A stretch of 64,000 nucleotides of DNA from Pseudomonas sp. IB20 (GCF_009707325.1 NZ_CP046103.1:806001-870000), one strand, 5' to 3'. Positions 19,256 to 28,754 are shown, numbered from the stretch's first letter. Notes: generated by a model from the sequence alone, not told the origin. Program-made: numbers and translations.

Positions 19256-20218
19256 ATGTCCGATAAAATTGAACTTCGCGCAGAGGTGCCGTCCGAATTG
19301 GGCGGCCAACGCCTCGATCAAGTCGCCGCACAATTATTCGCTGAGCACTCGCGCTCGCGCCTTTCCGCCTGGATCAAAGACGGCCGCCTGACTGTGGATG
19401 GAGCGGTTATCCGCCCGCGAGACATAGTTCATGGTGGTGCGATTCTTGAGCTGACTGCCGAGCAGGAAGCCCAGGGAGAATGGGTCGCCCAGGACATCGA
19501 GCTGGATATCGTCTATGAAGACGACGACATCCTGGTCATCAATAAACCCGCAGGCCTGGTGGTTCACCCGGCGGCCGGGCACGCTGATGGCACCTTGCTC
19601 AATGCCCTGTTGCACCACGTGCCGGACATCATCAATGTCCCGCGCTGCGGCATCGTGCACCGCCTGGACAAGGACACCACCGGCTTGATGGTGGTGGCCA
19701 AGACTATCCAGGCCCAGACGCAGTTGGTCACACAATTGCAGAGCCGTAGCGTCAGCCGCATCTACGAATGCATCGTGATCGGCGTGGTGGTAGCGGGTGG
19801 CAAGATCAACGCCCCTATCGGCCGACACGGCCAGCAGCGCCAGCGTATGGCGGTCATGGAGGGCGGCAAGCAGGCCGTCAGCCACTACCGTGTACTCGAG
19901 CGTTTCCGGTCCCACACTCACGTGCGGGTCAAGCTGGAAACCGGTCGTACGCACCAGATTCGCGTGCACATGGCGCACATTAACTTCCCGTTGGTCGGAG
20001 ATCCGGCCTACGGCGGTCGCTTCCGTATTCCGCCGGCGGCGAGTCAGACCATGGTTGAATCGCTGAAGTCCTTCCCGCGCCAGGCACTGCATGCCCGGTT
20101 CTTGGAACTGGACCATCCGACGAGCGGTAAGCGGATGAGCTGGGAATCGCCTCTTCCGGACGATCTGGTCTGGTTGTTGTCGCTGCTCAAGCAGGATCGT
20201 GAGGCGTTTATCGGATGA
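19256..20218 (+). CDS. rluD: 23S rRNA pseudouridine(1911/1915/1917) synthase
   Basis: The 320-residue protein has an N-terminal S4 RNA-binding domain (about 15-75) and an RluA-family catalytic domain. The catalytic Asp138 lies in HRLDKDTTG. It modifies helix 69 of 23S rRNA late in 50S assembly. It is divergent from bamD, as in most gammaproteobacteria, and overlaps pgeF by 4 bases (ATGA). Confidence 0.96.
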   Translation: MSDKIELRAEVPSELGGQRLDQVAAQLFAEHSRSRLSAWIKDGRLTVDGAVIRPRDIVHGGAILELTAEQEAQGEWVAQDIELDIVYEDDDILVINKPAGLVVHPAAGHADGTLLNALLHHVPDIINVPRCGIVHRLDKDTTGLMVVAKTIQAQTQLVTQLQSRSVSRIYECIVIGVVVAGGKINAPIGRHGQQRQRMAVMEGGKQAVSHYRVLERFRSHTHVRVKLETGRTHQIRVHMAHINFPLVGDPAYGGRFRIPPAASQTMVESLKSFPRQALHARFLELDHPTSGKRMSWESPLPDDLVWLLSLLKQDREAFIG

Positions 20219-20940
20219 GTGACTGGCTGATTCCTGACTGGCCCGCGCCGGCCGGGGTGAAAGCCTGCGTTACCACCCGAGCGGGCGGCGTCAGTCTGGC
20301 GCCGTTCGACAGCCTTAACCTGGGCGATCATGTCGAAGACAGCCTTGAGGCCGTCCTTGAGAATCGCCGTCGTCTGACCGATGCCTTTGATATTCAGCCT
20401 GCGTGGCTGCGCCAAGTCCACGGGACAACCGTGGTCGAGGCTGACCCGTCGCGCATCGCCGAAGCCGATGGCAGCTGGACCAGCACGCCTGGGATTGCCT
20501 GCACAGCAATGACCGCCGATTGCCTGCCCGCGTTGTTCTGCAACCGTGCCGGCACTCGCGTGGCGGCCGCCCATGCCGGTTGGCGCGGGCTGGCAGCAGG
20601 CGTATTGGAAGCAGCCTTTGAAAGCTTGAACACCGAACCCGGCGAAGTGTTGGTCTGGCTGGGCCCGGCAATCGGGCCGCAAGCCTTTGAAGTTGGCCCG
20701 GAAGTGCGTGAAGCCTTCATGGAGCAACTGCCGATTACCGCCGAAGCCTTCGTTCCAAGCCACAACCCCGGTAAGTACTTGGCCGACATCTACCAGTTGG
20801 CACGCCTGCGCCTGGCCGCGCGCGGTATCACCGCTATATATGGTGGCGGTTTCTGCACCGTGACCGATCCGCGCTTCTTTTCTTACCGCCGCAGCCCTCG
20901 CACCGGTCGGTTTGCCTCCCTAATCTGGCTTGACCGCTAG
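20215..20940 (+). CDS. pgeF: Peptidoglycan editing factor PgeF (YfiH/DUF152 family)
   Basis: The 241-residue protein has the DUF152 motifs TTRAGGVS, DCLPALFC and AAHAGWRGLAAGV. The Cys and His residues in the latter two bind zinc. Older annotations call it polyphenol oxidase; YfiH is reported to correct misincorporation of serine for alanine in peptidoglycan precursors. It is coupled to rluD and precedes the clpB promoter. Confidence 0.92.
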   Translation: MSDWLIPDWPAPAGVKACVTTRAGGVSLAPFDSLNLGDHVEDSLEAVLENRRRLTDAFDIQPAWLRQVHGTTVVEADPSRIAEADGSWTSTPGIACTAMTADCLPALFCNRAGTRVAAAHAGWRGLAAGVLEAAFESLNTEPGEVLVWLGPAIGPQAFEVGPEVREAFMEQLPITAEAFVPSHNPGKYLADIYQLARLRLAARGITAIYGGGFCTVTDPRFFSYRRSPRTGRFASLIWLDR

Positions 20941-20986
20941 ACTCTCTTGATCTGGGTCAACCCTGGTCCATATCGACCATTGATCG

Positions 20987-21015
20987 CTTGAATCTTCCAG
21001 AATCCACCCCATCTA
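20987..21015 (+). promoter_or_regulatory. Sigma-32 (RpoH) heat-shock promoter of clpB
   Basis: CTTGAA, a 14-base spacer and CCCCATCTA match the RpoH consensus (CTTGAAA, 11-16 bases, CCCCATNT). The -10 element ends about 70 bases before the clpB ATG. It predicts heat induction of clpB. Confidence 0.9.
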
Positions 21016-21087
21016 TAGGGGTATCTGGCAGGTTTCTTCATTCAGGATGTGTTTATAGCTCCGGCCTGCTCAAAAGGAAGGTGACTA

Positions 21088-23652
21088 ATGCGTATTGATC
21101 GTTTAACCAGCAAATTGCAGTTGGCTTTATCTGACTCTCAATCCTTGGCGGTGGGCCTTGACCACCCGGCCATCGAGCCTGCGCACTTGATGCAGGCGCT
21201 TCTGGAGCAGCAAGGTGGTTCTATCAAGCCCTTGCTGATGCAGGTGGGCTTTGACGTCAACAGCCTGCGCAAGGAGTTGAGCAAAGAGCTCGACCAACTG
21301 CCGAAAATCCAAAACCCTACCGGCGACGTGAACATGTCGCAGGACTTGGCGCGCCTGCTTAACCAGGCGGATCGTCTGGCCCAGCAGAAAGGTGACCAGT
21401 TCATCTCCAGCGAACTGGTGCTGCTCGCCGCGATGGACGACAACAGCAAGCTTGGCAAATTGTTGCTGGGCCAGGGCGTGAGTAAGAAAGCCTTGGAAAA
21501 CGCCATCAACAACCTGCGTGGCGGCGAAGCGGTGAATGACCCCAACCATGAGGAGTCGCGCCAGGCCCTGGATAAATACACCGTCGACCTGACCAAGCGC
21601 GCCGAAGAAGGCAAGCTTGACCCGGTGATTGGCCGTGACGACGAAATTCGTCGCACTATCCAAGTGCTGCAACGCCGCACCAAGAACAACCCGGTGCTGA
21701 TCGGTGAACCTGGCGTGGGTAAAACCGCGATTGCCGAAGGCTTGGCCCAACGCATCATTAATGGTGAAGTGCCGGACGGCCTTAAAGGCAAGCGCCTGCT
21801 GTCTTTGGACATGGGCTCGCTGATCGCCGGTGCCAAGTTCCGTGGCGAGTTCGAAGAGCGCCTGAAATCCCTGCTCAATGAGCTGTCGAAGCAGGACGGG
21901 CAGATCATTCTGTTTATCGACGAACTGCACACCATGGTCGGCGCCGGTAAGGGCGAAGGCTCGATGGACGCGGGCAACATGCTCAAGCCAGCCCTGGCTC
22001 GGGGTGAGTTGCATTGCGTTGGTGCGACCACGCTCAACGAATACCGCCAGTACATTGAAAAGGACGCAGCCCTTGAGCGTCGTTTCCAGAAAGTACTGGT
22101 GGAAGAACCGAGTGAAGAAGACACCATCGCGATCCTGCGTGGCCTGAAAGAACGCTATGAGGTCCACCATAAGGTGGCGATCACTGACGGCGCGATCATT
22201 GCGGCGGCCAAATTGAGCCATCGCTATATCACTGACCGTCAGTTGCCGGACAAGGCCATTGACCTGATCGACGAAGCGGCCAGCCGCATTCGCATGGAGA
22301 TCGACTCCAAGCCGGAAGTGCTCGACCGCCTGGATCGGCGCCTGATTCAACTGAAAGTCGAATCCCAGGCACTGAAGAAGGAAGAGGACGAGGCGGCGAA
22401 GAAACGCCTGGAAAAACTCCAGGAAGAAATCCTGCGCTTGGAGCGTGAGTATTCAGACCTCGAGGAGATCTGGACCTCGGAAAAAGCCGAAGTGCAGGGT
22501 TCTGCGCAGATCCAGCAAAAAATCGAGCAGTCCCGTCAGGAACTGGAAGCGGCACGCCGTAAAGGCGACCTGAACCGCATGGCTGAGTTGCAGTACGGGG
22601 TTATCCCGGACCTGGAGCGCAGCCTGCAAATGGTCGATCAGCACGGTAAAAGCGAGAACCAGTTGCTGCGCAGCAAGGTGACGGAGGAAGAAATCGCCGA
22701 AGTCGTCTCGAAGTGGACCGGCATCCCCGTGTCGAAAATGCTCGAAGGTGAGCGCGACAAACTGCTGAAAATGGAAAGCCTGTTGCACCAGCGCGTTATT
22801 GGCCAGGAAGAGGCGGTGGTGGCGGTGTCCAACGCGGTACGCCGTTCCCGGGCCGGCTTGTCCGACCCGAACCGTCCGAGCGGCTCGTTCATGTTCCTCG
22901 GCCCGACCGGCGTGGGTAAGACCGAGCTGTGCAAGGCCTTGGCCGAGTTCCTCTTTGATACCGAAGAGGCCATGGTGCGGATCGATATGTCCGAATTCAT
23001 GGAGAAACACTCGGTGGCGCGCTTGATTGGTGCCCCACCAGGCTATGTGGGCTACGAGGAGGGCGGTTACCTGACCGAAGCCGTGCGGCGCAAGCCTTAC
23101 TCGGTGATCTTGCTGGACGAGGTCGAGAAGGCCCACCCGGATGTGTTCAACATCTTGCTGCAGGTGCTGGAAGATGGCCGCTTGACGGACAGCCACGGGC
23201 GTACCGTGGATTTTCGCAACACGGTGATCGTGATGACCTCCAACCTGGGCTCCTCGCAAATCCAGGAACTGGTCGGCGATCGTGAGGCGCAGCGTGCTGC
23301 GGTCATGGATGCGCTGACCTCGCACTTCCGCCCGGAATTTATCAACCGGGTCGATGAAGTGGTGATCTTCGAGCCTTTGGCGCGGGATCAGATCGCGGGC
23401 ATCACCGAGATCCAGTTGGGCCGCCTGCGCAGCCGCCTGGCCGAGCGCGAACTCGACCTGGAGCTGAGCAGCGAGGCGTTGGACAAGCTGATCGCGGTGG
23501 GTTACGACCCGGTGTATGGCGCACGGCCTCTCAAACGTGCGATTCAGCGCTGGATAGAGAACCCGCTGGCGCAGTTGATCTTGTCGGGCAGCTTCATGCC
23601 GGGGACCAGCGTCGCGGCCACGGTGGAAAACGACGAAATCGTCTTCCACTGA
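21088..23652 (+). CDS. clpB: ATP-dependent disaggregase ClpB
   Basis: The 854-residue Hsp100 chaperone has an N-terminal substrate domain (1-145) and two AAA+ modules with Walker A motifs GEPGVGKT (206-213) and GPTGVGKT (605-612). The coiled-coil middle domain (about 405-520) binds DnaK. It rescues aggregated proteins with DnaK/DnaJ/GrpE. It is a single gene with its own sigma-32 promoter and a strong terminator. Confidence 0.98.
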   Translation: MRIDRLTSKLQLALSDSQSLAVGLDHPAIEPAHLMQALLEQQGGSIKPLLMQVGFDVNSLRKELSKELDQLPKIQNPTGDVNMSQDLARLLNQADRLAQQKGDQFISSELVLLAAMDDNSKLGKLLLGQGVSKKALENAINNLRGGEAVNDPNHEESRQALDKYTVDLTKRAEEGKLDPVIGRDDEIRRTIQVLQRRTKNNPVLIGEPGVGKTAIAEGLAQRIINGEVPDGLKGKRLLSLDMGSLIAGAKFRGEFEERLKSLLNELSKQDGQIILFIDELHTMVGAGKGEGSMDAGNMLKPALARGELHCVGATTLNEYRQYIEKDAALERRFQKVLVEEPSEEDTIAILRGLKERYEVHHKVAITDGAIIAAAKLSHRYITDRQLPDKAIDLIDEAASRIRMEIDSKPEVLDRLDRRLIQLKVESQALKKEEDEAAKKRLEKLQEEILRLEREYSDLEEIWTSEKAEVQGSAQIQQKIEQSRQELEAARRKGDLNRMAELQYGVIPDLERSLQMVDQHGKSENQLLRSKVTEEEIAEVVSKWTGIPVSKMLEGERDKLLKMESLLHQRVIGQEEAVVAVSNAVRRSRAGLSDPNRPSGSFMFLGPTGVGKTELCKALAEFLFDTEEAMVRIDMSEFMEKHSVARLIGAPPGYVGYEEGGYLTEAVRRKPYSVILLDEVEKAHPDVFNILLQVLEDGRLTDSHGRTVDFRNTVIVMTSNLGSSQIQELVGDREAQRAAVMDALTSHFRPEFINRVDEVVIFEPLARDQIAGITEIQLGRLRSRLAERELDLELSSEALDKLIAVGYDPVYGARPLKRAIQRWIENPLAQLILSGSFMPGTSVAATVENDEIVFH

Positions 23653-23678
23653 GCCCAGCCTGTATGGCGATAAGAGGA

Positions 23679-23705
23679 GGCCCCGCATTGCGGGGCCTTT
23701 TTTTT
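23679..23705 (+). terminator. Intrinsic terminator of clpB
   Basis: GGCCCCGC - ATT - GCGGGGCC followed by eight Ts, 26 bases after the clpB stop. Confidence 0.93.
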
Positions 23706-23837
23706 CGATAGGGCGTTGAACTGTAAGGCAAAGGCTTGTAAAGTGCGCCCCGCAGCAACGTCAGCCCACGGGTTTCTTCTCCCCAAGAAGAAATCAGAAA
23801 GAAGCGCAAATCATTGTCTTAAAAGCAATTTAAAGGG

Positions 23838-23865
23838 TTGACAGGGGTTTTTAAGATTGTAGAAT
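23838..23865 (+). promoter_or_regulatory. Sigma-70 promoter of the tRNA operon
   Basis: TTGACA, a 16-base spacer and TAGAAT, followed by a GC-rich discriminator (AGCGCGCC) typical of stable-RNA promoters under stringent control. It lies about 90 bases before tRNA-Asn. No gene is seen in 23706-23955 otherwise. Confidence 0.8.
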
Positions 23866-23955
23866 AGCGCGCCTCAGAGACATGAACGTAGCGATACGGA
23901 CGGGTCGAAGAGAAGGTTACAAAGCGGTAAAAGTTGTACATTTGAAATATGTAGT

Positions 23956-24031
23956 TCCGTGATAGCTCAGTCGGTAGAGCAAATGACTGTTAATCATTGG
24001 GTCCCAGGTTCGAGTCCTGGTCACGGAGCCA
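23956..24031 (+). tRNA. tRNA-Asn (GTT)
   Basis: A full cloverleaf with acceptor TCCGTGA / TCACGGA, anticodon GTT at 23989-23991 and TTCGAGT T-loop. The 3' GCCA is encoded. It is the first tRNA of the operon. Confidence 0.97.
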
Positions 24032-24041
24032 ATTTCAAAAC

Positions 24042-24118
24042 CGGGGTATAGCGCAGTCCGGTAGCGCGCCTGCTTTGGGAGCAGGATGTCAGGAGTTCGA
24101 ATCCCCTTACCCCGACCA
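24042..24118 (+). tRNA. tRNA-Pro (TGG), copy 1
   Basis: A 77-nt cloverleaf with acceptor CGGGGTA / TACCCCG, anticodon TGG at 24076-24078 and encoded ACCA. Copy 2 at 24294 is identical over its full length. Confidence 0.97.
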
Positions 24119-24123
24119 TTTTT

Positions 24124-24199
24124 GGGTCGTTAGCTCAGTTGGTAGAGCAGTTGGCTTTTAACCAATTGGTCGTAGGTTCGAATCCCACACGACCCACCA
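24124..24199 (+). tRNA. tRNA-Lys (TTT)
   Basis: A 76-nt cloverleaf with acceptor GGGTCGT / ACGACCC, anticodon TTT at 24157-24159 and encoded ACCA. It is the last tRNA before the internal terminator. Confidence 0.97.
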
Positions 24200-24264
24200 T
24201 TTTTGAGACCAGTTAACGCTGGAATCGAATCTTAAGATCAGAGGCCAAAAGCACTGATCGAAGA

Positions 24265-24291
24265 AGGCGACTGAAAGGTCGCCTTTTTTTT
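24265..24291 (+). terminator. Intrinsic terminator after tRNA-Lys
   Basis: Stem AGGCGAC / GTCGCCT with a 6-base loop and eight Ts. It ends the Asn-Pro-Lys operon and lies two bases before the second tRNA-Pro. Confidence 0.88.
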
Positions 24292-24293
24292 AC

Positions 24294-24370
24294 CGGGGTA
24301 TAGCGCAGTCCGGTAGCGCGCCTGCTTTGGGAGCAGGATGTCAGGAGTTCGAATCCCCTTACCCCGACCA
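24294..24370 (+). tRNA. tRNA-Pro (TGG), copy 2
   Basis: Identical to 24042-24118; the identity covers 80 bases (24040-24119 and 24292-24371), essentially the gene alone. It sits directly behind a strong terminator and has no room for a promoter of its own between them, so its expression depends on read-through. It has its own terminator downstream. Confidence 0.93.
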
Positions 24371-24378
24371 TATTAAAA

Positions 24379-24411
24379 ATCCTCGTATCGAAAGATACGG
24401 GGATTTTTTTT
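24379..24411 (+). terminator. Intrinsic terminator after the second tRNA-Pro
   Basis: Stem ATCCTCGTATC / GATACGGGGAT around a GAAA tetraloop, followed by eight Ts. Confidence 0.9.
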
Positions 24412-24481
24412 GCCCGTTGGTTGGCCTGCTTGTGCGAATTCCAAACAAATATTGTGCTGATTAGTGCGTTGGTGCAAAGTC

Positions 24482-24519
24482 AAAAAAATCCCCCTATCGC
24501 TCGATAGGGGGATTTTTTT
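24482..24519. terminator. Bidirectional terminator downstream of the NDH-2 gene
   Basis: Stem ATCCCCCTATC / GATAGGGGGAT with a 4-base loop, flanked by seven As on the left and seven Ts on the right, so it works on both strands. It lies 17 bases past the ndh stop on the minus strand. Confidence 0.9.
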
Positions 24520-24535
24520 GTGGCCATTCAGTCGA

Positions 24536-25834
24536 TCAGTGCAGCTTGAGCCGAGGCTCAGTCCCGCGCCCAATCTTGCTGCCCAGCATCAGCATCGCCG
24601 TGCGGAAAAAACCGTACAGCGCCATCTGGTGCATGCGGTACAGCGACACATAGAACATCCGCGCCAGCCAGCCTTCGAGCATCACGCTGCCAGTCAAATT
24701 GCCCATCAAGTTACCCACCGCGGAGAACCGCGACAGCGAGATCAGCGAACCGTAGTCGGTGTACTTGTAGGACGGCAGGTCCTTGCCTTCAATGCGCAGC
24801 TTCAGCGACTTGGCCAGCAACGAAGCCTGCTGGTGAGCGGCCTGGGCGCGTGGTGGCACATTGCGGTCGGTGCCCGGTTGCGGGCAGGCGGCGCAGTCGC
24901 CAAAGGCGAAGATGTTCTCGTCGCGAGTGGTCTGCAGCGTTGGGAGCACTTGAAGCTGGTTGATGCGGTTGGTTTCCAGGCCATCGATATCCTTGAGGAA
25001 ACCTGGCGCGCGAATCCCTGCGGCCCACACCTTCAGGCTGGCAGGGATGACCTGGCCGCTGCTGGTGATCAGCGCGTCGGCGGTCACTTCGCTGACCGCT
25101 GAGTTGGTCAGCACGGTGACGCCGAGTTTCTCCAGGGTTTTATGCACCGGCCCGCCAATTCGCTCCGGCAGCGCAGGCAATACCCGTGGGCCAGCCTCGA
25201 TCAGGGTGATGTGCATGTTTTCCGGTTTGATCCGGTCCAGGCCATACGCCGCCAGCTCATGGGCGGCGTTATGCAGCTCGGCGGCAAGTTCAACACCGGT
25301 GGCACCGGCACCGACGATGGCGACGCTGATCTGCTCAATGGTATCGGTCTGCCCGGCATGGGCGCGCAGATAGTGGTTGAGCAACTGCTGGTGAAAGCGC
25401 TCGGCTTGTTTGCGCGTGTCGAGGAACAGGCAGTGTTGCGCCGCGCCTTCGGTGCCGAAGTCATTGGTGGTGCTACCGACCGCGATCACCAGGCTGTCGT
25501 AGCCCAGCACGCGCGCAGGCACCAGTTCGCGGCCTTCTTCATCAAGGGTGGCGGCCAGCTGGATTTTCTTCTGTTCACGGTCAAGCCCGCTCATGCGCCC
25601 CAGCTGGAACTCGAAGTGGTTCCATTTGGCTTGGGCGACATAATTGAGTTCGTCTTCCGAAGAATTCAGCGAACCGGCCGCCACTTCATGCAGCAGCGGC
25701 TTCCAGATATGGGTCAGGTTGGCGTCCACCAGCGTGATGCTGGCGGTGCCGCGCTTGCCCAGAGTCTTACCCAGGCGGGTAGCCAACTCCAGGCCGCCGG
25801 CGCCGCCGCCGACGATAATAATACGATGGGTCAT
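24536..25834 (-). CDS. ndh: NAD(P)/FAD-dependent oxidoreductase, type II NADH dehydrogenase (NDH-2) family
   Basis: The 432-residue protein has two Rossmann motifs: HRIIIVGGGAGGLELATRLG for FAD at the N-terminus and SVAIVGAGATGVELAAELH for NADH at about 165-185. The later FAD-contact region is FAFGDCAACPQPG. Its C-terminal region (about 380-432) is amphipathic and likely attaches it to the inner membrane. NDH-2 passes electrons from NADH to quinone without pumping protons. The start MTHRIIIVGG is chosen; an ATG five codons upstream is also in frame. Confidence 0.9.
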   Translation of the reverse strand: MTHRIIIVGGGAGGLELATRLGKTLGKRGTASITLVDANLTHIWKPLLHEVAAGSLNSSEDELNYVAQAKWNHFEFQLGRMSGLDREQKKIQLAATLDEEGRELVPARVLGYDSLVIAVGSTTNDFGTEGAAQHCLFLDTRKQAERFHQQLLNHYLRAHAGQTDTIEQISVAIVGAGATGVELAAELHNAAHELAAYGLDRIKPENMHITLIEAGPRVLPALPERIGGPVHKTLEKLGVTVLTNSAVSEVTADALITSSGQVIPASLKVWAAGIRAPGFLKDIDGLETNRINQLQVLPTLQTTRDENIFAFGDCAACPQPGTDRNVPPRAQAAHQQASLLAKSLKLRIEGKDLPSYKYTDYGSLISLSRFSAVGNLMGNLTGSVMLEGWLARMFYVSLYRMHQMALYGFFRTAMLMLGSKIGRGTEPRLKLH

Positions 25835-25894
25835 GGGGATATCTCGCAAGGCTAAAAGAAATCGGAGCAGTTACCCCCGCGAGCGCCAGGCAGC

Positions 25895-26068
25895 TCATAG
25901 CGTCAGGTAACTCAAAAGGCGGCTCAGCAGACCGAGCCCGATCACCACTACCAGCACCACACCAAGGAGCAGCCACGGCCGGAAAGGCTTGCGCTCGACT
26001 TGGTTCTGGGAGAGTTGCAGGTACTCTTCGACATGCTGTTGGTCATCGGGGTTCAGGCGGCTGGTCAT
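25895..26068 (-). CDS. DUF3094 family small membrane protein
   Basis: The 57-residue protein has an acidic/polar N-terminus (MTSRLNPDDQQHVEEYLQLSQNQVERKPFRPW) and one C-terminal membrane helix (LLLGVVLVVVIGLGLLSRLLSYLTL). This matches DUF3094, a Pseudomonas family of unknown function. The start is set at MTSRLNP from homologues. It lies between ndh and the DUF1780 gene on the same strand. Confidence 0.85.
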   Translation of the reverse strand: MTSRLNPDDQQHVEEYLQLSQNQVERKPFRPWLLLGVVLVVVIGLGLLSRLLSYLTL

Positions 26069-26157
26069 AAAGGCCTCGTCAGATAGACGTTGCAAAAGGG
26101 CGCCACGTTACAGTCAGGGGGTTGGCGGTATTGCCACAAGCGTAGCCTGTACCCGAG

Positions 26158-26787
26158 TCACAAGCTGATGCCCACGTCGAATACTATGCTGCGCCCCAGG
26201 TTGTTGCGCAAGAAATCCGGTGCGTCGGGGTGGGCGAACAGTACCCGGGCAAAGGTCGGCCCTACCAGGGACAACGAGCGCCAGCCCTGGCGCAGGTATT
26301 CGGTGGGGGGCGGGAAGTGGCTGTTGAGGTCCAGCACTTCGCGTTTGAGGCTGGTGAAGGCGATGAGGTCCAACTCGCCCAGGTCCATACCGCGCTCTTT
26401 GTAGTTATGCGCTTTTTTGCGCAGCGTCGGTGCCAGGCGCAGTAGGAACTCATGGGCCGGAATGCGCCGCGGCTTGGCCTCGCGGCGTACCAGTTGGCTC
26501 AGGGAAAACGCACTGCGTCGGCGCAGCAGTTCATCGCGCCATTCGTCGTTCAGGCGTCGGCCTTCATCCAGCACGAAAAACACCTCAAAACTGGCGTCGC
26601 GAAACAGCACATCCGGCGGCTCTTGACCGGCGGCATGAAACTCTTCGGCGCGGTAGGGCACATTCAAGCCTTGCAGCAGGCGCTGGCAGACCCAACGCTC
26701 ACGCTCCCATTTGCGGGCATTGGACAGGAACGCATTGGCTTGTTCGGCCGCTACGGTGAGCAGGCGCAAATAATCTGAGTCATCCAT
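26158..26787 (-). CDS. DUF1780 family protein, possible nuclease fold
   Basis: The 209-residue, soluble, charged protein begins MDDSDYLRLLTVAAEQANAFLSNARKWERERWVCQRLL. It contains YRAEEFHAAGQEPPDVLFRDASFEVFFVLDEGRR; the spaced acidic residues are reminiscent of a restriction-endonuclease-like fold. DUF1780 is known to me as a conserved Pseudomonas family next to DUF3094. A function cannot be assigned from the sequence. Confidence 0.82.
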   Translation of the reverse strand: MDDSDYLRLLTVAAEQANAFLSNARKWERERWVCQRLLQGLNVPYRAEEFHAAGQEPPDVLFRDASFEVFFVLDEGRRLNDEWRDELLRRRSAFSLSQLVRREAKPRRIPAHEFLLRLAPTLRKKAHNYKERGMDLGELDLIAFTSLKREVLDLNSHFPPPTEYLRQGWRSLSLVGPTFARVLFAHPDAPDFLRNNLGRSIVFDVGISL

Positions 26788-26965
26788 ATTTGCAGCTTAG
26801 CGTTCAAATGATGACCGCAGGAAGTCTTGCTTTAAAAGGCCGGTGTAGACTGGCTACTCGACCATCATCCAAACCAAGGAGTAAGCAGTGAAGTTTTTCG
26901 CAGTGCTGTTTCTAAGCCTTTACTGCAGCCGCTGAACTGCGCCAGGCCCTGGAGCAGGTGAAGCC

Positions 26966-27655
26966 GTGATCAGCGCCGCCGTGCTGGCGCCGGAAACCCT
27001 CAGCGTCGGCTGGCTGTTGTATGCGCCGGTGGTGATGTGGGCAATCCTGCGCTCACCCTGGGTTGAGCTGTTTGCCGACCGACGGCGCCAGCATCTGCTG
27101 TTCGGTACGGTGTTTGCGCTGTTCATGTTGTGGCTGGTGCGGCGGGATTTTGATACGGGCGTTTCTTACCATTTTATTGGCATGACCGCTGTGACCCTGC
27201 TGCTCGATTGGCCTCTGGCAATCGTCGGCGGGTTGGCTGCGCAGTTCGGTCTGGTGCTGCTGGGGCGCTAGGACTTGGCCGCCGTTGGCGTCAATGGCCT
27301 GCTGCTGATTGTGTTGCCGGTGCTGGTCACGGAGGCCTGCGCAGTGCTGGTTGAGCGGGCGCAACCACGCAATCCCTTTGTGTATATCTTCTGCTCGGGT
27401 TTTTTTGCCGCCGCGCTGTCGGCGCTGCTCTGCCTGTTGGCCGCATTGGGCCTGCTGTGGTTCGACGGCCGTTTCGCAATGCCGGAATGGCTGGAGGATT
27501 TTGTCGGTTACCTGTGGCTGATCATCTTCCCCGAAGCCTTTATCAACGGCATGGTCGTCAGCGCCCTGGTGGTGTTCTGCCCTGAATGGTTGGAGACCTT
27601 TAACCGCACGCGCTACTTGTCGGCGCCGTGGAAGGATGACGATTCGCGGCGTTGA
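26966..27655 (+). pseudogene. Energy-coupling-factor type ABC transporter permease, broken by an in-frame amber codon
   Basis: Two segments lie in the same reading frame: 26966-27268 (ending FGLVLLGR) and 27272-27655 (beginning DLAAVGVNGLLLIVLPV). They are separated only by TAG at 27269-27271. The combined protein (about 229 codons, several membrane helices) reads as one intact CbiM-like permease of the type found near yacG-coaE in Pseudomonas. A single C-to-T change from CAG (Gln) would explain it. GTG at 26966 is the likely start, after GGAGCAGGTG. The second half could restart at TTG 27275. A sequencing error is possible. Confidence 0.75.
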
Positions 27656-27721
27656 TCCAGATCAAATCCCGGGCACCTGCGCAGGCCCATGCTTTGCGAA
27701 AATCTTGAAGGGGCTTTAGGC

Positions 27722-27937
27722 ATGAGTGTGTACGAATGGGCACGGCAGGAGTTGCGCAGAAGTCAGGACGCTGCACAGGAAATCGGTTTTGACCCAGGCT
27801 TGACCCTGCGCGCCATGCTCAGTGCGGTGGTGCAGCAGAGCAAGGGCGTACGCAGTTTTGAAGACTTGGCCGACGAGCTGCAATACCTTGCAGAGAACCT
27901 CGACGACCAGCAGGAATACGCCTTTATGCGGCCTTAG
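27722..27937 (+). CDS. Conserved small hypothetical protein
   Basis: The 71-residue soluble protein is [71 protein letters not shown], probably all alpha-helical. No family name is recognised with certainty. The ATG at 27722 is chosen over 27689 because the body starts there. Its stop overlaps the convergent yacG end by 4 bases. Confidence 0.75.
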   Translation: MSVYEWARQELRRSQDAAQEIGFDPGLTLRAMLSAVVQQSKGVRSFEDLADELQYLAENLDDQQEYAFMRP

Positions 27938-28134
27938 TGGCGCGGCGGCAGGTCTTCGGAGAACAGGTCGTCCTCGGCATCCGGGCTGACCGGAATCTTG
28001 TGCTCTTCCGACGCCCAGGCGCCCAGGTCGATAAGTTTGCAACGGTCCGAGCAGAACGGCCGGTTGGCGTTGTCTGTTTTCCATTCCACGGGTGCACCGC
28101 AGGTTGGGCAGTCGACGGTCTTAGGTTGGCTCAT
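27934..28134 (-). CDS. yacG: DNA gyrase inhibitor YacG
   Basis: The 66-residue zinc protein has the four ligands in CPTCG and CSDRCK and the conserved [15 protein letters not shown]. YacG binds GyrB and blocks DNA binding by gyrase. Its ATG overlaps the coaE stop by 4 bases, the usual pilD-coaE-yacG arrangement. Confidence 0.95.
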   Translation of the reverse strand: MSQPKTVDCPTCGAPVEWKTDNANRPFCSDRCKLIDLGAWASEEHKIPVSPDAEDDLFSEDLPPRH

Positions 28135-28754
28135 GATCGGCCTCCACGCAAAGTAAGGTAAAAGTGGTGCAGTCGCTCGACCTCGCTGTGCAGCCAGGCA
28201 AGGTCCTGGTCATTGACCAGCACGTCATCGGCATGGTTCAGGCGGTCTTCACGGCTGGACTGAGCCTTCAGAATCGCCTGCACCTGCTGTTCGCTGATGC
28301 CGTCGCGCTGCAGGGTACGCTGAATCTGCAGTGATTGCGGCACGTCGATCACCAGGATGCGCTGGGTCATGCTGTTCTGGCCGGATTCGATCAGCAGCGG
28401 TGATACCAGGATCGCGTAAGGCGACCGAGCGCGGGCCAGGTGGCTGCGAATTTCCTCACCGATCAGCGGGTGCAGCAGGGCTTCCAGCCAGCGGCGCTCT
28501 TCGGGCACCTCAAAGATCAGGTTGCGCAACGCCGCGCGGTCCAATTGGCCGTCGGGCAGCAGCACGCCTGCACCGAAGTGCTCAGCGATGCGCGCCAGGG
28601 CCGGCCGGCCGGGTTCGACCACCCAGCGGGCGGCATGGTCGGCGTCGACCAGGTCAATGCCCAGGTCGACAAAGTGCTGGGCGGCCGCGCTTTTACCGCT
28701 GCCGATGCCGCCGGTGAGGCCAAGAATCCAAGGTGTTGCAACAGAAGTGGTCAT
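28131..28754 (-). CDS. coaE: Dephospho-CoA kinase
   Basis: The 207-residue P-loop kinase ([19 protein letters not shown], residues about 10-28; [10 protein letters not shown]) phosphorylates dephospho-CoA in the last step of CoA synthesis. The start is the ATG at 28754, which overlaps the pilD stop. The open frame continues upstream through pilD but with no homology. Confidence 0.95.
   Translation of the reverse strand: MTTSVATPWILGLTGGIGSGKSAAAQHFVDLGIDLVDADHAARWVVEPGRPALARIAEHFGAGVLLPDGQLDRAALRNLIFEVPEERRWLEALLHPLIGEEIRSHLARARSPYAILVSPLLIESGQNSMTQRILVIDVPQSLQIQRTLQRDGISEQQVQAILKAQSSREDRLNHADDVLVNDQDLAWLHSEVERLHHFYLTLRGGRS

Noticed and set aside
27269..27271. Amber codon as a programmed pyrrolysine or read-through site
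   Set aside because: Nothing around it suggests recoding, and Pseudomonas has no known pyrrolysine system; a nonsense mutation is simpler.
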